Positions 20,517-31,744 of a DNA stretch of 64,000 nucleotides are shown one piece after another. The translations under genes and the position numbers were made by a program. Location of the stretch: the NCBI GenBank assembly GCA_963575745.1, contig CAUYUJ010020146.1, positions 84,237-148,236 of the forward strand, given 5' to 3'. Origin of the DNA: Prorocentrum cordatum. Lineage: Eukaryota > Sar > Dinophyceae > Prorocentrales > Prorocentraceae. Position 1 is the first letter of the stretch. Each line of letters opens with the position of its first letter. The notes under the pieces are model-generated. The model worked only from the letters and a program-made list of their open reading frames with translations, searched no databases and had not been told where the DNA came from.

Positions 20517-20883
20517 GATCGGAGCTCTTGGGAGTGAGTGTCTGGTCACTGTCGGGCCTCCAGAGGCCTCCGCGGGAGCCTCCGGAGGCCTCCTCCCCTC
20601 CTCCACGAGGGCGGTCGGCAACAACGGCGACGCGAGCCCGCAGTCCAGGCACGAGCAGCAGCGCTTCGAGGAGCGCGGAGACGCGCGAGCGCTGCGAGCG
20701 GCGCGGAGCAACAGGTGATTCAGGGAGGGAGGAGCAGGGCTCGAGCCGCACGGTGTGTGGTCGATTTCGTGGGCCCTTCTCGTTTCGATCTCGCTTTGCA
20801 GCAGGAAGGTGGAACGAAGACAGAAAAAGGGCAAACGAACACAAACCGAAAACCATAATCACTGTTCAGCTCGAGCCCTGGGG

Positions 20884-20995
20884 AGGAGGCGGAGGAGGAG
20901 GAGGAGGAGGAGGAGGAGGAGGAGGAGGAGGAGGAGCATCAACTACCTAAGATGTGCTGGCCATGTTTTGCCCCCCCCCCCCCCCCCCCCCCGCG
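20884..20995. repeat. (GGA)n tract and C homopolymer
   Basis: GGA at 20,884-20,937, then a C run of about 22 at 20,971-20,992. Confidence 0.95.
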
Positions 20996-21203
20996 AGCGA
21001 GCCTGAGCAGACCCGAAGGTGCCCGCAGGGCCCCGGAGGCCAAGAGGGGGACTCGCGAGGGAGGGACGAGCCAAGAGGGGGACCCGCGAGGGAGGGACGG
21101 CAGGGCAGCAGGCACGTCGTCCCCTCCGCCCCCTCGCCTGTTGCTGAGCACCCTCTCCGCCCTCGCCCCCTCCAGCAGGGCGGGACCGCGCGACGACGCC
21201 GCG

Positions 21204-21393
21204 GCCGAGCCCGCGCGGCCCGGGCCGAGCCGATCGTGCGACCGGCAGGGGTGTGGCCATCGACGGGGCGGGACGGACGAAAGGGAGGAGAAGGAGGAGG
21301 AGGAGCCCGCGCGGCCCGGGCCGAGCCGATCGTGCGACCGGCAGGGGTGTGGCCATCGACGGGGCGGGACGGACGAAAGGGAGGAGAAGGAGG
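21204..21393. repeat. Recent direct duplication of about 96 bp
   Basis: Two near-identical copies of the segment starting GCCCGCGCGGCCCGGGCCGA and ending in AAAGGGAGGAGAAGGAGG, placed head to tail. Confidence 0.95.
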
Positions 21394-21640
21394 AGGAGGA
21401 GGGGAGGAGGGGAGGAGGAGGAGGAGGTGGGTGAGGAGGAGGAGGAGGAGGGAGGAGGTAGGAGGAGGAGGAGGAGGAGGAGGAGGAGGAGGAGGAGGAG
21501 GGAGGAGGAGGAGGAGGGAGGAGGAATATAGGAGAGAGGAGGAGGAGGAGGAGGAGCAGGAAGAGGAGGAGGAGGATGAGGAGCATAATGATGACGACGA
21601 CGACGACGACGAGGAGGAGGAGGAGGAGGAGGAGGACGAG
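21385..21640. repeat. (GGA)n / (GAC)n microsatellite
   Basis: A long purine triplet tract with a GACGAC block near 21,592-21,610. Confidence 0.95.
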
Positions 21641-21844
21641 GAGGATCGAGCCCCGGAAGTCTGGACCCTGTCTCCGTGGCCGCCGTCTCCTCCCGAGAGT
21701 CCTTTCTGGAGGGCCCGCGGGGCGCGAAGGCGGCCGCCCGCACGTGGGGAACGGCGGGGGGAGGTATCGTGCCAGTGTTGGCCAAGACGCCGGGTTCGCA
21801 CAAAGGGTTGCCGATATTGAGGCGAAGCCAACGTCGAAGAAGAC

Positions 21845-22022
21845 AACACGCCATAAACCTAAACTTTTGGCGCTCCGCGCGGTCTTCTTGGATCCGCGCT
21901 AGGCCCCCCTTGGCGGCGCCTCCAGCGCCGCCCCTGGCGCGCTCCGCGCGCCAGGGAGGAGGGTCTGGCGCTAATCCAAGAAATCTGCGCGGAGCGCCAC
22001 AAGTTTATGCTTATGGCGTTTT
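21845..22022. mobile_element. Foldback (MITE-like) sequence
   Basis: The left arm ACGCCATAAACCTAAACTT then GGCGCTCCGCGCGG and CTTCTTGGAT pairs with the right arm read in reverse (ACGCCATAAGCATAAACTTG, GGCGCTCCGCGCAG, TTTCTTGGAT). Arms are about 60-75 bases with several mismatches, around a GC-rich centre of GGCGCC hairpin words. No coding capacity. Confidence 0.75.
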
Positions 22023-22540
22023 TGTTCGTCTCCTACCCCTACAACTATTCATGTGTGTTGCTTTGTGTTCTGACGATGTCGGCGGGAGGGCGCCACCGAA
22101 AGACAAGCATGTTCTTGGTTGCGAGGTGCCAGCGATATCGCCGGGGGGGGGCCGGGGGGGGGGTATTGCTTGCTTCCTGGGGTTAGCATGCTGGTGTTTG
22201 ACGAGACGTTGGATGTCTGGGGGGGAGCGCCTTCCAGGAGGTCTTTGCACATTGAACTTGGTCCGTTCAACGATGCTCCCTGAACGCATGCACTTTTCCG
22301 TTCTACGCTTGCGGATCAGAAGATTTGCTAGCATTGTTGGGAGTCTTCGTTGCGATCAGACCACAGCACACCAGAGGATTTATCAACCAAGCATGGCCGC
22401 GAGGAGTGACCTCTGGTGCGTTTCCATTGGGGTCCCCCGACCGCTTAGCGCGCAGCGGAGGCAGCGGCTTTCGCGCCCAGGTTTGGCCACCCCGCGACCC
22501 CCGTTAAGCTGCACACCAAAGGCCACTTTCACCGATTCCC

Positions 22541-22705
22541 ATGAGAACTATTGAGAAGATGCGTTCAGTTTCGTCGACCCCAGGTTCTGCTGAAGAAAAT
22601 GAAGAATCTGAACTGGACCCTGGGCGTTTTCTTGGAGCTTCTTTTCTTCGTGGACTGTTCGTATATCTGGACCGGGACTACTGTCCAAGAAAACGCTTGG
22701 AGTAA
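22541..22705 (+). CDS. Small ORF, 54 codons, doubtful
   Basis: ATG to TAA in a non-repetitive stretch. The product is MRTIEKMRSVSSTPGSAEEN, then an acidic piece and FLGASFLRGLFVYLDRDYC, ending in a basic PRKRLE. Codons end in A or T more often than in the other genes here, and no family is recognised. The region 22,030-22,740 is one of the few low-copy islands in this part of the window, so a small gene or an exon is possible. Confidence 0.2.
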   Translation: MRTIEKMRSVSSTPGSAEENEESELDPGRFLGASFLRGLFVYLDRDYCPRKRLE

Positions 22706-22779
22706 TGCCCATCTTCTTAGCGTAAGATGGGTATCCGTTGACCCCCCCCTTCCCTCCTCCCTTCTCTTCTCCCTCCCTC

Positions 22780-23079
22780 CCTCCCTCCTTTCCTCCTCCT
22801 CCTCCTCGTCCTCCTCCTCCTCCTCCTCCTCCGATTCCTCCCCCTCCTCCTAAGTTTCCTCCTCTGTCCTCCTCCTCAGCCTCGTTCTCTTCGTCGTCCT
22901 CCTCTTCTTCCCCCTCCTCCTCCTCCGGCCCCCCTGGGGTCTCCGTTGGAGGAGGAGGGCCTCCCAGGAGTGCGGGCTGTGCGCGCTGCGCAACGTGCTG
23001 AAGCCACACGGAGGCCCGAGACGCCGCTTCTCGCCTCTCCGCTCCTCGCTGTCCCCCCGCTCCTGCTCTGGTTTTCCTG

Positions 23080-23119
<40 letters not shown>

Positions 23120-23173
23120 TCCTCCTCCTCCTCCTCCTCCTCCTCCTCCTCCTCCTCCTCCTCCTCCTCCTCC
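22780..23173. repeat. (CTC)n and (CTG)n microsatellites
   Basis: CTC-rich at 22,790-22,930. (CTG)n then (CTC)n at 23,079-23,173. Confidence 0.9.
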
Positions 23174-23218
23174 GCCCTCCTGCCCCGTGCCTCCTGCTCC
23201 TGCTCCGCCTCCTTCGTC

Positions 23219-23403
23219 GGCGGCAAGGGGAAATGAGAAGGAGAAGGCCTTCTCAGAAGGCGGAGGGACTTACGAAGCCCTCGCGCCTTCTGAGAGGTTT
23301 TCTGTGCCTTCTGGGAAGGCTTGGACAACTTGTCGGAAAGCCAGGGCACGTCCGAGCCCTCTGAGAAGGCCCGCCGATTCTAACGTCCCCTGGGCTCGCC
23401 GCC
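23219..23403. mobile_element. Small foldback element, copy 3
   Basis: It starts GGCGGCAAGGGGAAATGAGA and ends CCTGGGCTCGCCGCC, with the AAGGCCTTCTCAGAAGGCGG hairpin interior shared with the 14,926 and 17,046 copies. The interior holds one diverged 69-bp-like unit. Confidence 0.75.
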
Positions 23404-23810
23404 GATCCTCGTCATTCATGCATCCTCCCGCATACATCCATCCTCCATCCACCCCGCTCTCGTCCCTCTCTCCTGACGCTGACGCTGCAGGCGGGTGATC
23501 CACGATGGGAGCAGCTCTCGACCCCGTGGCGCACACATCCTTGAATGGTCCGGCGGTTGTGACGGAGCACCGTGTTGACACTGATTGTCGCCAGAGGGCC
23601 GAGGGAGCACAGACTCCGCCACGTCCGCAACGTGCCACCAAGTCCCAGAGGGCCATGCCAGCCTGGCAGCAACTCCTGAAGCTGGGAGTAGTGCTTCGAG
23701 GAGCGTGGCGCCTCTGCTCCACGGAGTGCCAACCTGACACGGGAGGCCGCAACACGTAGCAACGTGGCTAGCTTCCCCATGCCTTGGCGGGGGGGCAGCT
23801 CCCAGGCCCA
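23404..23810. other. Low-copy stretch, no gene supported
   Basis: Both strands have open frames of similar quality (for example HSVEQRRHAPRSTTPSFRSC on minus). Neither shows a motif, so I assign nothing. Confidence 0.4.
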
Positions 23811-23857
23811 TCCCTCCCTCCCTCCCTCCCTCCCTCCCTCCCTCCCTCCCTCCCTAC
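23811..23857. repeat. (CCCT)n microsatellite
   Basis: About eleven tetranucleotide units. Confidence 0.95.
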
Positions 23858-24150
23858 CTCCCCTCCCGCCGGCCAACGAGAGCCTCCAGGAATGGACCCG
23901 GAAACCCCACGAGTCCCGCCAGGCCTCGGGGCGGCGGAGCGGCCGGGGCCCACCGTGATATGCTTGCGCGTCACCACACTCAGGAGGGAAAAAACACACA
24001 GACACAATGAGTCGGCGATTCCCCAGAACATGTGGGAAAGATATGGGAAGTGGGTGGGGGGGAGACAAACACCCAGAAAACACGGGAAGATATGGGGCAT
24101 TTTTTTTTTGTTTGTGTGTTTTTACTTGTGTGTGCTTGTGGGCCCCTTCG
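23840..24150 (-). repeat. Dispersed repeat, inverted partner of 14,057-14,345
   Basis: The reverse complement shares the TTTTCTGGGT, CCCCCCCAC, CTTCCCATAT and GACTCATTGTGTCTGTG blocks of the partner in the same order. Confidence 0.7.
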
Positions 24151-24276
24151 CGCGCCTCGTGTGTGGGGGGCGGCGGCTGCCAAGGACGGGACTCGGGGGC
24201 ACGGGTCGAGGACGGCAGGCCCCAAGGAGGGGCAGGCCGCCCGAGAGCCTCCGAGGCAGAGGCGGCAGCGCGGCGG

Positions 24277-24512
<236 letters not shown>

Positions 24513-24639
24513 TCGCTCGGAGGCGGGGAGCTGCCCACGTGGGCCCTGCTGCAGCAGGACGCCCGCGAGATCGAGGACCCGGCTGCGGGCGCGGCCTCCG
24601 TGGCGGCGGCGAAGAGTCTGCGATCTGCCCCCGCCCCCG

Positions 24640-24766
24640 GAAGGGGAAGGGGGGGGGGGCGAGGGGGGAGGGGGGGGGGGAGGGGGGGAGGGGGAGAGGG
24701 GAGGGGAGGGGTTGGGGGAGGGGGAGGGGGTGGGGGAGGGGGGGAGAGGGGGAGAATCGGGGGTGG
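24640..24766. repeat. G-rich tract
   Basis: Runs of four to ten G separated by A on the plus strand, with high potential for G-quadruplex structure. Confidence 0.9.
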
Positions 24767-24769
24767 ACA

Positions 24770-25410
24770 GACCTCCCACCCTGACACGTCGATTAGTGCA
24801 TTGTCCGTTTTCGATTCTCGAGAGGGCGCCGCGGCCGTCATTTTCCAATCTTGCGCCCGCCAGGTTTGGGCCCGAGGTCGTTTTCACTAAACCACGTTTT
24901 ACTAAAGGGAGGTCGGTCCATCCCCGAGAGAATCGTAGCGAGCCTGAGGACAAGGAGGAGGGGAAGAGAAGGCTCGGAGGCGGAGGGAGGGCGAGGGAGG
25001 GGGGATGGGAGGGGCGGGCCCACCTCCTCTTCGGGGGTAGCAGGGGCACGGGGCAGGAGGGGAGTGCCGGAGTGGCGCATTCCCCGCATAAGTTTGCTGT
25101 CCATCCAGGAGGGTGAGGACGCCCTGCTGACCGAGGCGCGCGACCCCTGGACTTCCAGGGGCCCAGGGCAGACCCAAGAACAGACCTTGGGCCGAGTGCT
25201 GCTCCCGCTCCTGCATCCTCCTCCTTCCCTCGGCCCCTTATCCCTCCGCCCTCTCCCCTCCTCCCCCGTCCTCCGCCCATCCTCTCGACCCACTTCCATC
25301 ATCCATCCGCCTTCCTCCCTCTGCCCGCCTCCCATCGCGTCCTGCTTCCATCATCCCTCCTGGTGTTTCCTTCGCTGCCGCCTCCTAATCCGTAGCGTCT
25401 TCATCCTGAG
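24770..25410. other. Mixed GC-rich stretch, no gene supported
   Basis: Open frames exist in several registers without motifs or consistent texture. Nothing is assigned. Confidence 0.4.
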
Positions 25411-25424
25411 CGAGTCCTCCCCTC

Positions 25425-25720
25425 CTCTTCCTCCTCCTCATCCTCCTCCTCCTCCTCCTCCTCCTCCTCCTCCTCCTCCTCCTCTTTCTCCTTCTCCTCC
25501 TCCTCCTAGTTCTCATCCTCCGATTCCTCCTCGTCCTCCTTCTCGTCTTCCTCCTCATCATCCTCCTCATCCTCCTCATCCTCATTCTCATCCTCATCCT
25601 CCTCCGAGTCCCCCTTTTCCTCCTCCTCCTCCTCCTCCTCCTCTTCCTCCTCCTGGTACTCCTCGTCCTCCTCCTCCCGCCCTTCTCCTCCGCGGCCCCA
25701 CCCCCACCCTCGCATCACTG
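25425..25720. repeat. (CTC)n / (CTCATC)n microsatellite
   Basis: A pyrimidine-rich triplet tract with CAT interruptions. Confidence 0.9.
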
Positions 25721-26009
25721 CTCCTCACTCCTCCTCCACCGCATCCTCCTCTTCCGATGGCTCTGATGGTCGCATCCTCTGTGCTGCTGTCCTGCTACCT
25801 CCACCTCTTCGGGGTGCAGCCCGACGAGTGGAGGTCCAGGGGTCCTGGGGCGAGGTGGAGTGCTGCAGGCAAGTGTACAGGAGCCTCGGGGGGGAGAAAC
25901 AAAAACATGCCCGCACATACTCGCACATCCCGGGGACGGGTGGGCAAGGAGGAGGGAGCGGCAGAGATGGAGAAGGGAGAGTGGGGGATCATAGGAGGAG
26001 GGGGAGGCG

Positions 26010-26318
26010 GAACAGGAGGAGGAGGAGGAGGAGGAGGAGGAGGAGGAGGAGGAGGAGGAGGAGGAGGAGGAGGAAGGGAGAGTGGGGATCATAGGAGGGA
26101 GGAGGTCCAGGAGGAGGAGGAGGAGGAGGAGAGGAGGAGGAGGAGGAGGAGGAGGAAGGGGGAGTGGGGGATCATAGGAGGAGGAGGAGGAGGAACAGGA
26201 GGAGGAGGAGGAGGAGGAGGAGGGGAGGAGAAGGAGGAGGAAGGAGAGAGTGGGGGAGGAGGAGGAGGAGGAGGAGGAGGAGGAGGAAGGAGGAGGAGGA
26301 GGAGAAGGAGGGGGAGAG
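26010..26318. repeat. (GGA)n tract with repeated GGGAGAGTGGGGATCATAGG blocks
   Basis: Three diverged blocks of GGGAGTGGGGGATCATAGGA are separated by pure GGA runs; a tandem structure of about 85 bp per unit. Confidence 0.9.
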
Positions 26319-26379
26319 GCAGTCGCGACATGCGGGGACCCCCCCCTGGCGCCTGCTTCGTGTCCAAACGCGGTCCGTC

Positions 26380-26690
26380 GTTATATGTTAACATATAACC
26401 TCCGCAAGTATGACATATAACTCGAGCAACCAGGGATATAAGCCCCGTGAGTGGGTGCAATTAAATGCAAGTCAACTCAATTGCGGTCATACTTGTAACT
26501 ATCATGTATCCAGATGCGCCACATGTAACCGCACATGAAATCACATGCCAAATCAACTTAAGACCGCGCAAAAGATAGAACTGCATGCATTCATTCACAA
26601 CTTGCGCTGTAACAAGTTGTGAGAAGTTATGTTGGCTTATGTAAACATAACAGCACTTACAACGCAACTATTTTAATGTATGTGATGCCC
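26380..26690. other. AT-rich island with 20-nt palindrome (copy A)
   Basis: It opens with the perfect palindrome GTTATATGTTAACATATAAC (26,380-26,399) and continues as about 300 bases of AT-rich low-copy DNA, unlike the surroundings. No frame is convincing. Copy B has it at 41,469-41,780. Confidence 0.7.
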
Positions 26691-26857
26691 CCCCCCCATG
26701 CTCGACGTGCAACCCGCCTCCTCTCTCGCCCTCTCCCTCCTCTTCTTCATCTTCCATCCTCCTCCTCTCGGTAGCAACGTCAGACACGTCGTCGCCAACG
26801 CCGCCACCCCGACGTCAGAATCGTCGCTACCACGTCCGTTCCAGGGAAGGGGGCCTC

Positions 26858-26858
26858 G

Positions 26859-26889
<31 letters not shown>

Positions 26890-26964
26890 GCTCCCTCTCT
26901 CTCTCTCTCTCTCACTCCCTTCTCCCGCTCCCACCATCAGCTGCGCCTGTTTCCGCATAGAGAT

Positions 26965-27039
<75 letters not shown>

Positions 27040-27075
27040 GAGAGAGAGAGGGAGCGGGAGCGGGAGAAGGAGAGG
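26858..27075. repeat. (CT)n and (GA)n microsatellites (copy A)
   Basis: A CT block and a long GA block flank CTCCCACCATCAGCTGCGCC, giving an imperfect large inverted arrangement. Confidence 0.95.
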
Positions 27076-27737
27076 GAGAGGAAGAGGGAGGGGATCTGGA
27101 GGACCTCCGCGGGGCATGCTCAGGGCCTTGGGGGCCATGGTGGAGGAAAACACTGGATGGTGGCAGTTGGTTGGCGCCTTCAGGTATTAAGGTCCGAGTT
27201 GTGCACGTTGGCACCCACCCTGCGGCCGTCTTCGTTGGCCGAGGGGCCGTAGGGAGGGCCTCGCCCCCCCCCCCTGGTGCCAATTTGCGGCTGGCAGCAT
27301 GCCTATTGGCGCCATAGGGCTCTCGAGGGGCTGGTTGGCTTGCTCTGCTTGGGCTCGACTTGGGGACGCCCTGGCTATATCGGAGGCCTCTGGGGCTGCA
27401 TTGGGGCCCTCTCGGGCCGTCGTGGGGCCGCATTGGGGCCATCTTGGGCGCGCCTTGGCCCCCCATGGTGCTTCTGATGGGCCTCGGAGGCTCTCCAGGC
27501 AGCATCTGGGGCTTTGTTTGGAACGGTGCCCTCGCGCGCGCTGTGGCCAGAATTGTAGTGCAAATGACGTCGGGCTCCAGCTTCGCCCCCCGCGCCTCGC
27601 TGAGCACGGACAGCGCCCGCAGCTGAGCGCGAGCGACGTGGGATCGCGCCCATCCGACCCCGAATTACACTTGGAAGAGGGGGCGATGACGCCCGTCACA
27701 CCGCGGCGGCGAGCGGCGACGTGGTAGATTGAAGGAG

Positions 27738-27740
27738 CAT

Positions 27741-27783
<43 letters not shown>

Positions 27784-27793
27784 GGGAGAGGGA

Positions 27794-27829
<36 letters not shown>

Positions 27830-27830
27830 A

Positions 27831-27867
<37 letters not shown>

Positions 27868-28011
27868 GGGAGGGGGGAGAGATATAGACATACAGAGGAG
27901 AGAGAAGATACATATAGAGAGAGGGAGGGTGTGGGGAATATCTATATATATAGAGAGAGAGAGGTGTGTGTATATATAGAGAGAGAGAGGGAAAGAGAGA
28001 GAGAGAGAGAG
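27738..28011. repeat. (GA)n microsatellite with TATA-type interruptions (copy A)
   Basis: This block is about 270 bases here and about 540 in copy B (42,855-43,392), the largest length difference between the copies. Confidence 0.95.
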
Positions 28012-28399
28012 GCAGGAGGAGGAGGAGGGGGAGGGAGGAGAGGAAGACGGAGACGAGAAGGATGGAGGGAGGATGAGGATGAGGAGGGAAGGGGAAGGGG
28101 TGGGCGAAGCAGGCAGGCGATGAGTTTTTCTCGCCATGTGTAGTTAGACGCGCGCCTGCCGCGCGACTATCGTCGATGGGAAATGGTGGGGGCAGAGCCG
28201 CCTGAGCTGCAATCTGATTGTGCGGGCACCCATTGCAATCGACAGTCCTCGGGTTAGGAAAACCTCGAATACCTAACAGAGAGGGGCCAACAGCTCGCCC
28301 TACATCACGCCATGCATCTGGGAGGAACCAAATCGAACGTATATATTGCAGGGAAATGTCACCGCAGCATCCCCGCCTCCTGTCATTCTGACTGGGCCA

Positions 28400-30472
28400 T
28401 CACTTGCCGTCCTTCACATGCTGGACCAAGGCCCTCCACGATTTCCTGGCATCGATTTTCCAGCTGAAGGCGGAGTCGACCCTCTGGCCGTTGCGCAGAA
28501 CACGCCACTTCATGGCTGGAACCGCCGCGTAGAACCGCATGGCCGTTGACACGGCCCACAGTGCCTGGACATCCGCGAGCTCTTACGAGGCATGGTCCGC
28601 GCGATGGGTGCGCCGACATTGGGGGCGGTGGCTAGAGATCCCTCCTGTGCCCTGCCACGTACTTTCCATGCGCCAAGTGCGCGTGCAGTATATACCTTAC
28701 ATTGTTATGTGTAAACAGGGCGTCGGGCACTGCCGAAGGCTGTGGTATTTTGTACCCGCCAAAAACGAGGGGCGCCACGGGCTTGGTCGGCACGCCAGGG
28801 AAGCGCAAGGCAGACGCCGAGGCTACGATCACGGGGGGTGGCTTCGATTTGTTCGCCTTCATTGGAGACGGGGTCGTTTTGATTATCACCTTTTTCGTCT
28901 TCATCGGGGTCTTCGTCTTCATAGCCTTCATAGGGGTCTTTTTGGTTGCTGCCGCCTTCATGGGGGGTTTGCCCTTGCCATTTCCGATCACGTCGCCGAA
29001 GTGCTCGAGCATCTCGTCCACGGATGCCACAGGCGCCCCCGCAGCCGCCGCCGCCCCCGCGCCTGAGGATTGGGCGACGAAATCTATACATATCCACTGC
29101 TCCCTGACCATGCCCATCTTGAACCCAGGAGCTGTGCATGCGCCCTCCTGGCCAAGCCAGGAGGGCGCGGCGCATGCACCGCTGCGGGGTTGAGGATGGG
29201 CCTGGCCAGGGAGCAGTGGATATGTATAGATTTTGTCGCCCTATGAGGAGGGCAAGGGGGTCATCCTCCCCCATCCTCACCGACATCCTCCCCCCCGTCC
29301 TCCTCCTCAGCCTCTCTCCCCACCCTCCTCGCCCTTCTCGCCCTCCTCATCCTCCCCCAACCCCCACCATCACCCCCCCCCCGTCTGCTTGAAAACGCGC
29401 CTCCGCCCGTCGGCGCGGCCGCCGTTGCTGGCGCAGAGGCGCCCGTCGGCGAGGCTGCCGCCGCTGGCGCAGAGGCGCCCGTCGGCGAAGCTGCCGCCGC
29501 TGGCGGCAAACCGTCTGGGCCCCCGCCGCCGACGCCGCCGCTCGGGCTCGTTGGCGGCGCGGGGAGCATGTGCTGCACCGCGGGCATCCACGACCCCATC
29601 GGCGTCGGCCTGGGATGCCCATAGATGCGCAGGCCTGGGATTGAACCCGCGTCGCCACGATCGAACGCGAACATCTGCTGCGCCGCGGCGTCGAGCTGCC
29701 TCGCCCCGCGCGGCTGCCTGACGACTGCAGGGGTGGAAACCAACGAACTGCTGCGCCTGCACGGCATCGCAACCCTCGCCGCGGTAATCTTCCCTTCGTG
29801 CATGGGGCACGGGCACGGCGGTGAGGTCACTGAGAATGCGGCATTGTACACGGCAGGGTGAGTGCTCTGCAAGTTGTCGGGGTCCGCGGGGTAGTCGGCG
29901 ACCACGCCGTGGTGCGGGGCCCTCGGCACGCGCCTGCGATAGAGGGCAATTGCATCTTTGAGCTGGTTCTTGCGATGGAGGGCTTCCATCGGGTCTGGCT
30001 TGATCTGAGCACCCTCGGGGTGCTTCGCAACCATGAACACGGCCCATATGTGAACGAGCGTCAGCTCGCTCGGGTTCACGAGGCCAATGTCGCCCATGCG
30101 GTTCAGGATCATGGACTGGGCGTGGTCCCACGGCGTAACCTGATCTCTGAATGCGTCCCACATGGTGCGGGTCATGTAGCGGTGAAAAAACAAGCAAGAT
30201 TGAGTGTTCTGCCTCGCCGCCGTGCGCGGGGCGTGCGAGAGCCCCGACACCTTCATGTTCACAATCGTACCGATCTGGACGCGCTCTGGGCCGCCGAATT
30301 GGCTCGTGTTCAGGACGTTCAAGATGGCAGTGGCATCAGCCATGGTGATTGCCTGGATCGGCGCAAGCCTCGAGGGCAAGAGGTTCTTGGCTTGCTGCGC
30401 GTCGACCTGGCCCGTTGACTGCATCGTCGCCGCCACGTGTTCGCATGTCTCGCGAACAGCAGCCAGCGCCAT
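28400..30472 (-). CDS. Three-exon gene of a conserved dinoflagellate family, copy A
   Basis: Exon 1 runs from ATG 30,472 to about 29,390. It begins MALAAVRETCEHVAATMQST, is helical through ITMADATAILNVLNTSQFGG, WDHAQSMILNRMGDIGLVNP and SELTLVHIWAVFMVAK, then has YRRRVP and DYPADPDNLQSTHPAVYNAA, then Ala/Pro repeats. I recall similar M-D-IGL-NPSE-T and PDxLxxxxPxxY motifs in dinoflagellate-only proteins. Exon 2 (about 29,095-28,701) has a KTPMKxMK basic repeat and LRFPGVPTKPVAPLVFGG. Its donor is GTAAGG (phase 0) and the acceptor CCAG gives exon 3 (28,564-28,400). Exon 3 ends MKWRVLRNGQRVDSAFSWKI then DARKSWRALVQHVKDGK and TGA, a motif common at the ends of dinoflagellate proteins. The first intron holds a hairpin; its exact ends are uncertain. 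Function unknown. Confidence 0.7.
29072..29241. mobile_element. Foldback element in intron 1 (copy A)
   Basis: The ends GGGCGACGAAATCTATACAT and, inverted, GGGCGACAAAATCTATACAT enclose arms of about 80 bases: CATATCCACTGCTCCCTG, then GCCCATC-TxAACCC, then GCATGCGCC, then CCTCCTGGC. The arms pair almost fully around a short loop AAG. On the gene strand both a CATAG and a TATAG acceptor-like site lie at its edges. Confidence 0.8.
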
Positions 30473-30696
30473 GGCGCTTCCTGGCGCGATATAAGGGCAA
30501 TCAGAATGACAACGCGAGAGGTGCCGAGATACGCGGCAGAGCCGCTCGCAAATGTTCGAGCCAACACAACTATGCTCCCCCTTCTTTCCACCCAAGCCTT
30601 CTCTCATGTCAGGGCCCAGCGGTGCGACCGCTAAGGCAATCGCCAGATCCTCCTGAGAAACCTGGTTCCCAACCGTCGTTTGATATGTTGGAATCC

Positions 30697-31740
30697 CACC
30701 AGCCCTTTGGGCGTGAGTGGTTTAGAGAGCTCTCTCTGTCCTCAACCCCCCTTCTTCCCCTTCGGGGAAGGGTTTACCCCTCCCCCTACCCCCTCCCCCT
30801 GGACCTGGATCGGTAGTCCCGAGCGTGGTCAGGTGAGTTTTTTTTTCGACGCCTGGGAGGGCCAAACAACAACGACCCTCACGAAGATTCTGGCCCCGAG
30901 GGGGGGGGGGGGGGTGCCGTTTGGCGCCTCCGCTCGTTTTTGAAGCGAACAAACATTGATTTTACTATGGTGGTGGCCCCATTTTGGCCCTCTGAAGGGG
31001 CCGCGCTCATCGTCCTTCTTAGCAAAATCATTGATGTTACGAAGGTGTTGGCCTCATTTTGTCCTTCTCAGGGGTCAGCGCTTATTTGCGCTTCTGAGGA
31101 GGTCGCAAGAGGCCCCAAGATGGCCCCAAGAGGCCCCCAGGAGGCTCCCAAGAGGCCCCCAAGAGGCCCCCAAGAGGGCCCCCAAGGGGCCCCCAAGAGG
31201 CCCCCAAGAGGCCCCCAAGAGGCCCCAAGAGGCCCCCAAGAGCCCCCCAAGAGGCCCCCAAGAGGCCCCAAGAGCCCCCGAGGCCCCAAGAGAGGCCCCA
31301 CGAGGAGCCCGAACGACTCACACCAGGACGAGGGGCCCGAACGACTCACACCACGAGAGCCCGAACGACTCACACCACAAGGAGGGGCCCGAACGACTCA
31401 CACCAGGACGAGGCGCCCGAACGACTCACACCACGAGGAGCCCGAACGACTCACACCACGACGCGGGCCCCGAACGACTCACACCACGAGGAGCCCGAAC
31501 GAGTCACACCACGAGGAGCCCGAACGAGTCACACCAGGAGGAGGGGCCCGACCGACTCACACCAGGATGAGGGGCCCGAACAACCCACACCACGAGAAGC
31601 CCAAACGACTCACACCAGGACGAAGAGCCCGAACGACTCACACCAGGAAGAATGGCCCGAACGACTCACACCAGGACGAGAATCCCCAACCGACTCACAT
31701 CACGAGGAGCGCTTTCTCTCCCTCCTCCTCCGCTTCGTCC
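30697..31740 (+). repeat. Composite minisatellite block 1 (in copy A)
   Basis: The head starts CCAGCCCTTTGGGCGTGAGT, with a pyrimidine-rich part and about 250 bases of unique-looking DNA. An AGGCCCCCAAG array follows (31,105-31,290), then an array of about 14 units of 26-28 bp, CCCGAACGACTCACACCA plus GGACGAGG or CGAGGAG, then a CTCCTC tail. Block 1 is truncated at 31,740 relative to block 2. Confidence 0.9.
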
Positions 31741-31744
31741 TTCT

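Noticed and set aside
22049-22334. Minus-strand ORFs next to the 21.85 kb foldback
   Set aside because: Two overlapping frames of similar quality, no motif, and G-run-derived Pro stretches.
29625-29660. tRNA T-arm-like GGGTTCAATCCC on the minus strand
   Set aside because: It lies in the coding frame of exon 1 (DAGSIPGL) and there is no matching acceptor stem or anticodon arm around it.
31310-31700. CRISPR-like array of 26-28 bp repeats
   Set aside because: Units are contiguous with only 5-8 variable bases between identical words and no spacers, in a eukaryotic setting.
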